From UBA6136 sp039795615 (GTDB lineage: Bacteria; Pseudomonadota; Gammaproteobacteria; Methylococcales; Methylococcaceae), in the NCBI GenBank assembly GCA_039795615.1, contig JBDKLO010000171.1:1-6176 (forward strand): a stretch of 6,176 nt of DNA, read 5' to 3'. The notes beneath the pieces were generated by a model that saw only the letters and a list, made by a program, of their open reading frames with translations, did no database searches and was not told the DNA's origin. Each line of letters starts with the position of its first letter. The first letter of the stretch is position 1. The position numbers and the translations under genes are program-made. Of the stretch, positions 5,795 through 6,176 are shown in pieces.

Positions 5795-6176
5795 ATGAGT
5801 CACGAAGTATTGAATGTATTGGTTCTCTGTACAGGAAACTCCTGCCGCAGCGTCATGGGCGAAGCCCTCGTTACAGCCTTGGGTCAAGGTCGATTCAAAG
5901 GTCATAGCGCCGGCAGCAAGCCGATTGGCCGTATCAATCAGGGCGCCCTTGCGACCCTGGCCCGAAACCAGCTCCCGACCGAGGGCTACACCAGTAAATC
6001 GATGGAGGCCTTTCGAGATCAGCCCATTGATATTCTGGTCTCGGTCTGTGATTCGGCCGGAAAGGAACCCTGTCCTGTGTTCCTTGGACCCGCCATCCGG
6101 GCGCATTGGGGCGTTGAAGATCCAGGCCATGTCGAAGGGACCCCGGAAGAGGTGATCGCCGCCTTTGACCAGACCT
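5795..6176 (+). CDS. arsC: Arsenate reductase ArsC, low-molecular-weight phosphatase type (3' end outside window)
   Basis: The frame from ATG 5795 stays open to the right edge, giving 127 residues; the family is usually about 140-170, so only the C-terminal end is missing. It reduces As(V) to As(III) in the cytoplasm through a cysteine relay. The phosphatase P-loop C-X5-R is C12-TGNSC-R18 within VLVLCTGNSCRS. The redox pair is C85 and C93 in SVCDSAGKEPCP, corresponding to C82 and C89 of the Staphylococcus pI258 enzyme. The acid Asp is D109 of the DP dipeptide after AHWGVE. All catalytic residues are present. Recycling by thioredoxin or glutaredoxin cannot be told from the sequence. It begins 31 bp after arsI with no evident Shine-Dalgarno, so coupling to arsI translation is possible. 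Its product As(III) would need an efflux pump, not seen here. No earlier in-frame start exists after arsI. Confidence 0.93.
   Translation, partial: MSHEVLNVLVLCTGNSCRSVMGEALVTALGQGRFKGHSAGSKPIGRINQGALATLARNQLPTEGYTSKSMEAFRDQPIDILVSVCDSAGKEPCPVFLGPAIRAHWGVEDPGHVEGTPEEVIAAFDQT

Noticed and set aside
5768..6130. A 120-codon open frame on the minus strand opposite arsC
   Set aside because: The plus strand holds the complete ArsC catalytic motifs here; the minus-strand product has no recognisable features.

Overview
The window carries six protein-coding genes in three blocks, two of them cut by the window edges. The organism looks like a Gram-negative bacterium, most likely a member of the Pseudomonadota. 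The reasons are Sec signal peptides on predicted periplasmic or exported proteins, an Adhesin_E-like lipocalin-sized protein, a large MscS-type channel, and an ArsR with C-terminal cysteines of the kind described in Acidithiobacillus ferrooxidans. Base composition is moderate, somewhat above half G+C by eye. Genus cannot be fixed from the sequence. An acidophile or other metal-exposed habitat is only a guess from the ars genes.

Left block (1-1196). The 3' end of a cysteine-rich, Asn/Gln-rich, probably exported protein reads rightwards and stops at 578. It converges on a leftward gene for a small secreted Adhesin_E-like protein (723-1127). Two perfect hairpins, at 625-662 and 676-697, fill the gap between them.

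Middle block (1194-4910). A 616-residue MscS-family channel with a large periplasmic N-terminal domain is transcribed leftwards, 66 bp upstream of the Adhesin_E-like gene and probably in one operon with it. Divergent from it, across a 228-bp intergenic region with several small dyads, lies a 545-residue exported protein. That protein has cysteine-rich ends and a central zone of polyglycine runs, and matches no family I recognise. Its glycine-coding stretch includes a canonical G-quadruplex motif on the coding strand.

Right block (4911-6176). This is an arsenic operon, arsR-arsI-arsC, cut off inside arsC. ArsR is the repressor and senses As(III) through C-terminal cysteines. ArsI is a non-haem iron dioxygenase of the C-As lyase type, predicted to demethylate trivalent methylarsenicals to As(III). 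ArsC is a low-molecular-weight-phosphatase-type arsenate reductase that makes As(III) from As(V). Both enzymes therefore end in As(III), so an efflux pump (ArsB, Acr3 or similar) is expected just beyond the right edge. The arsR promoter region has a TATAGT box six bases before the chosen ATG, suggesting a leaderless transcript, and an imperfect dyad that may be the ArsR operator.

No tRNA, rRNA, CRISPR array, insertion sequence or attachment site was seen. The least explained parts are the two cysteine-rich exported proteins, and above all the glycine-rich one.
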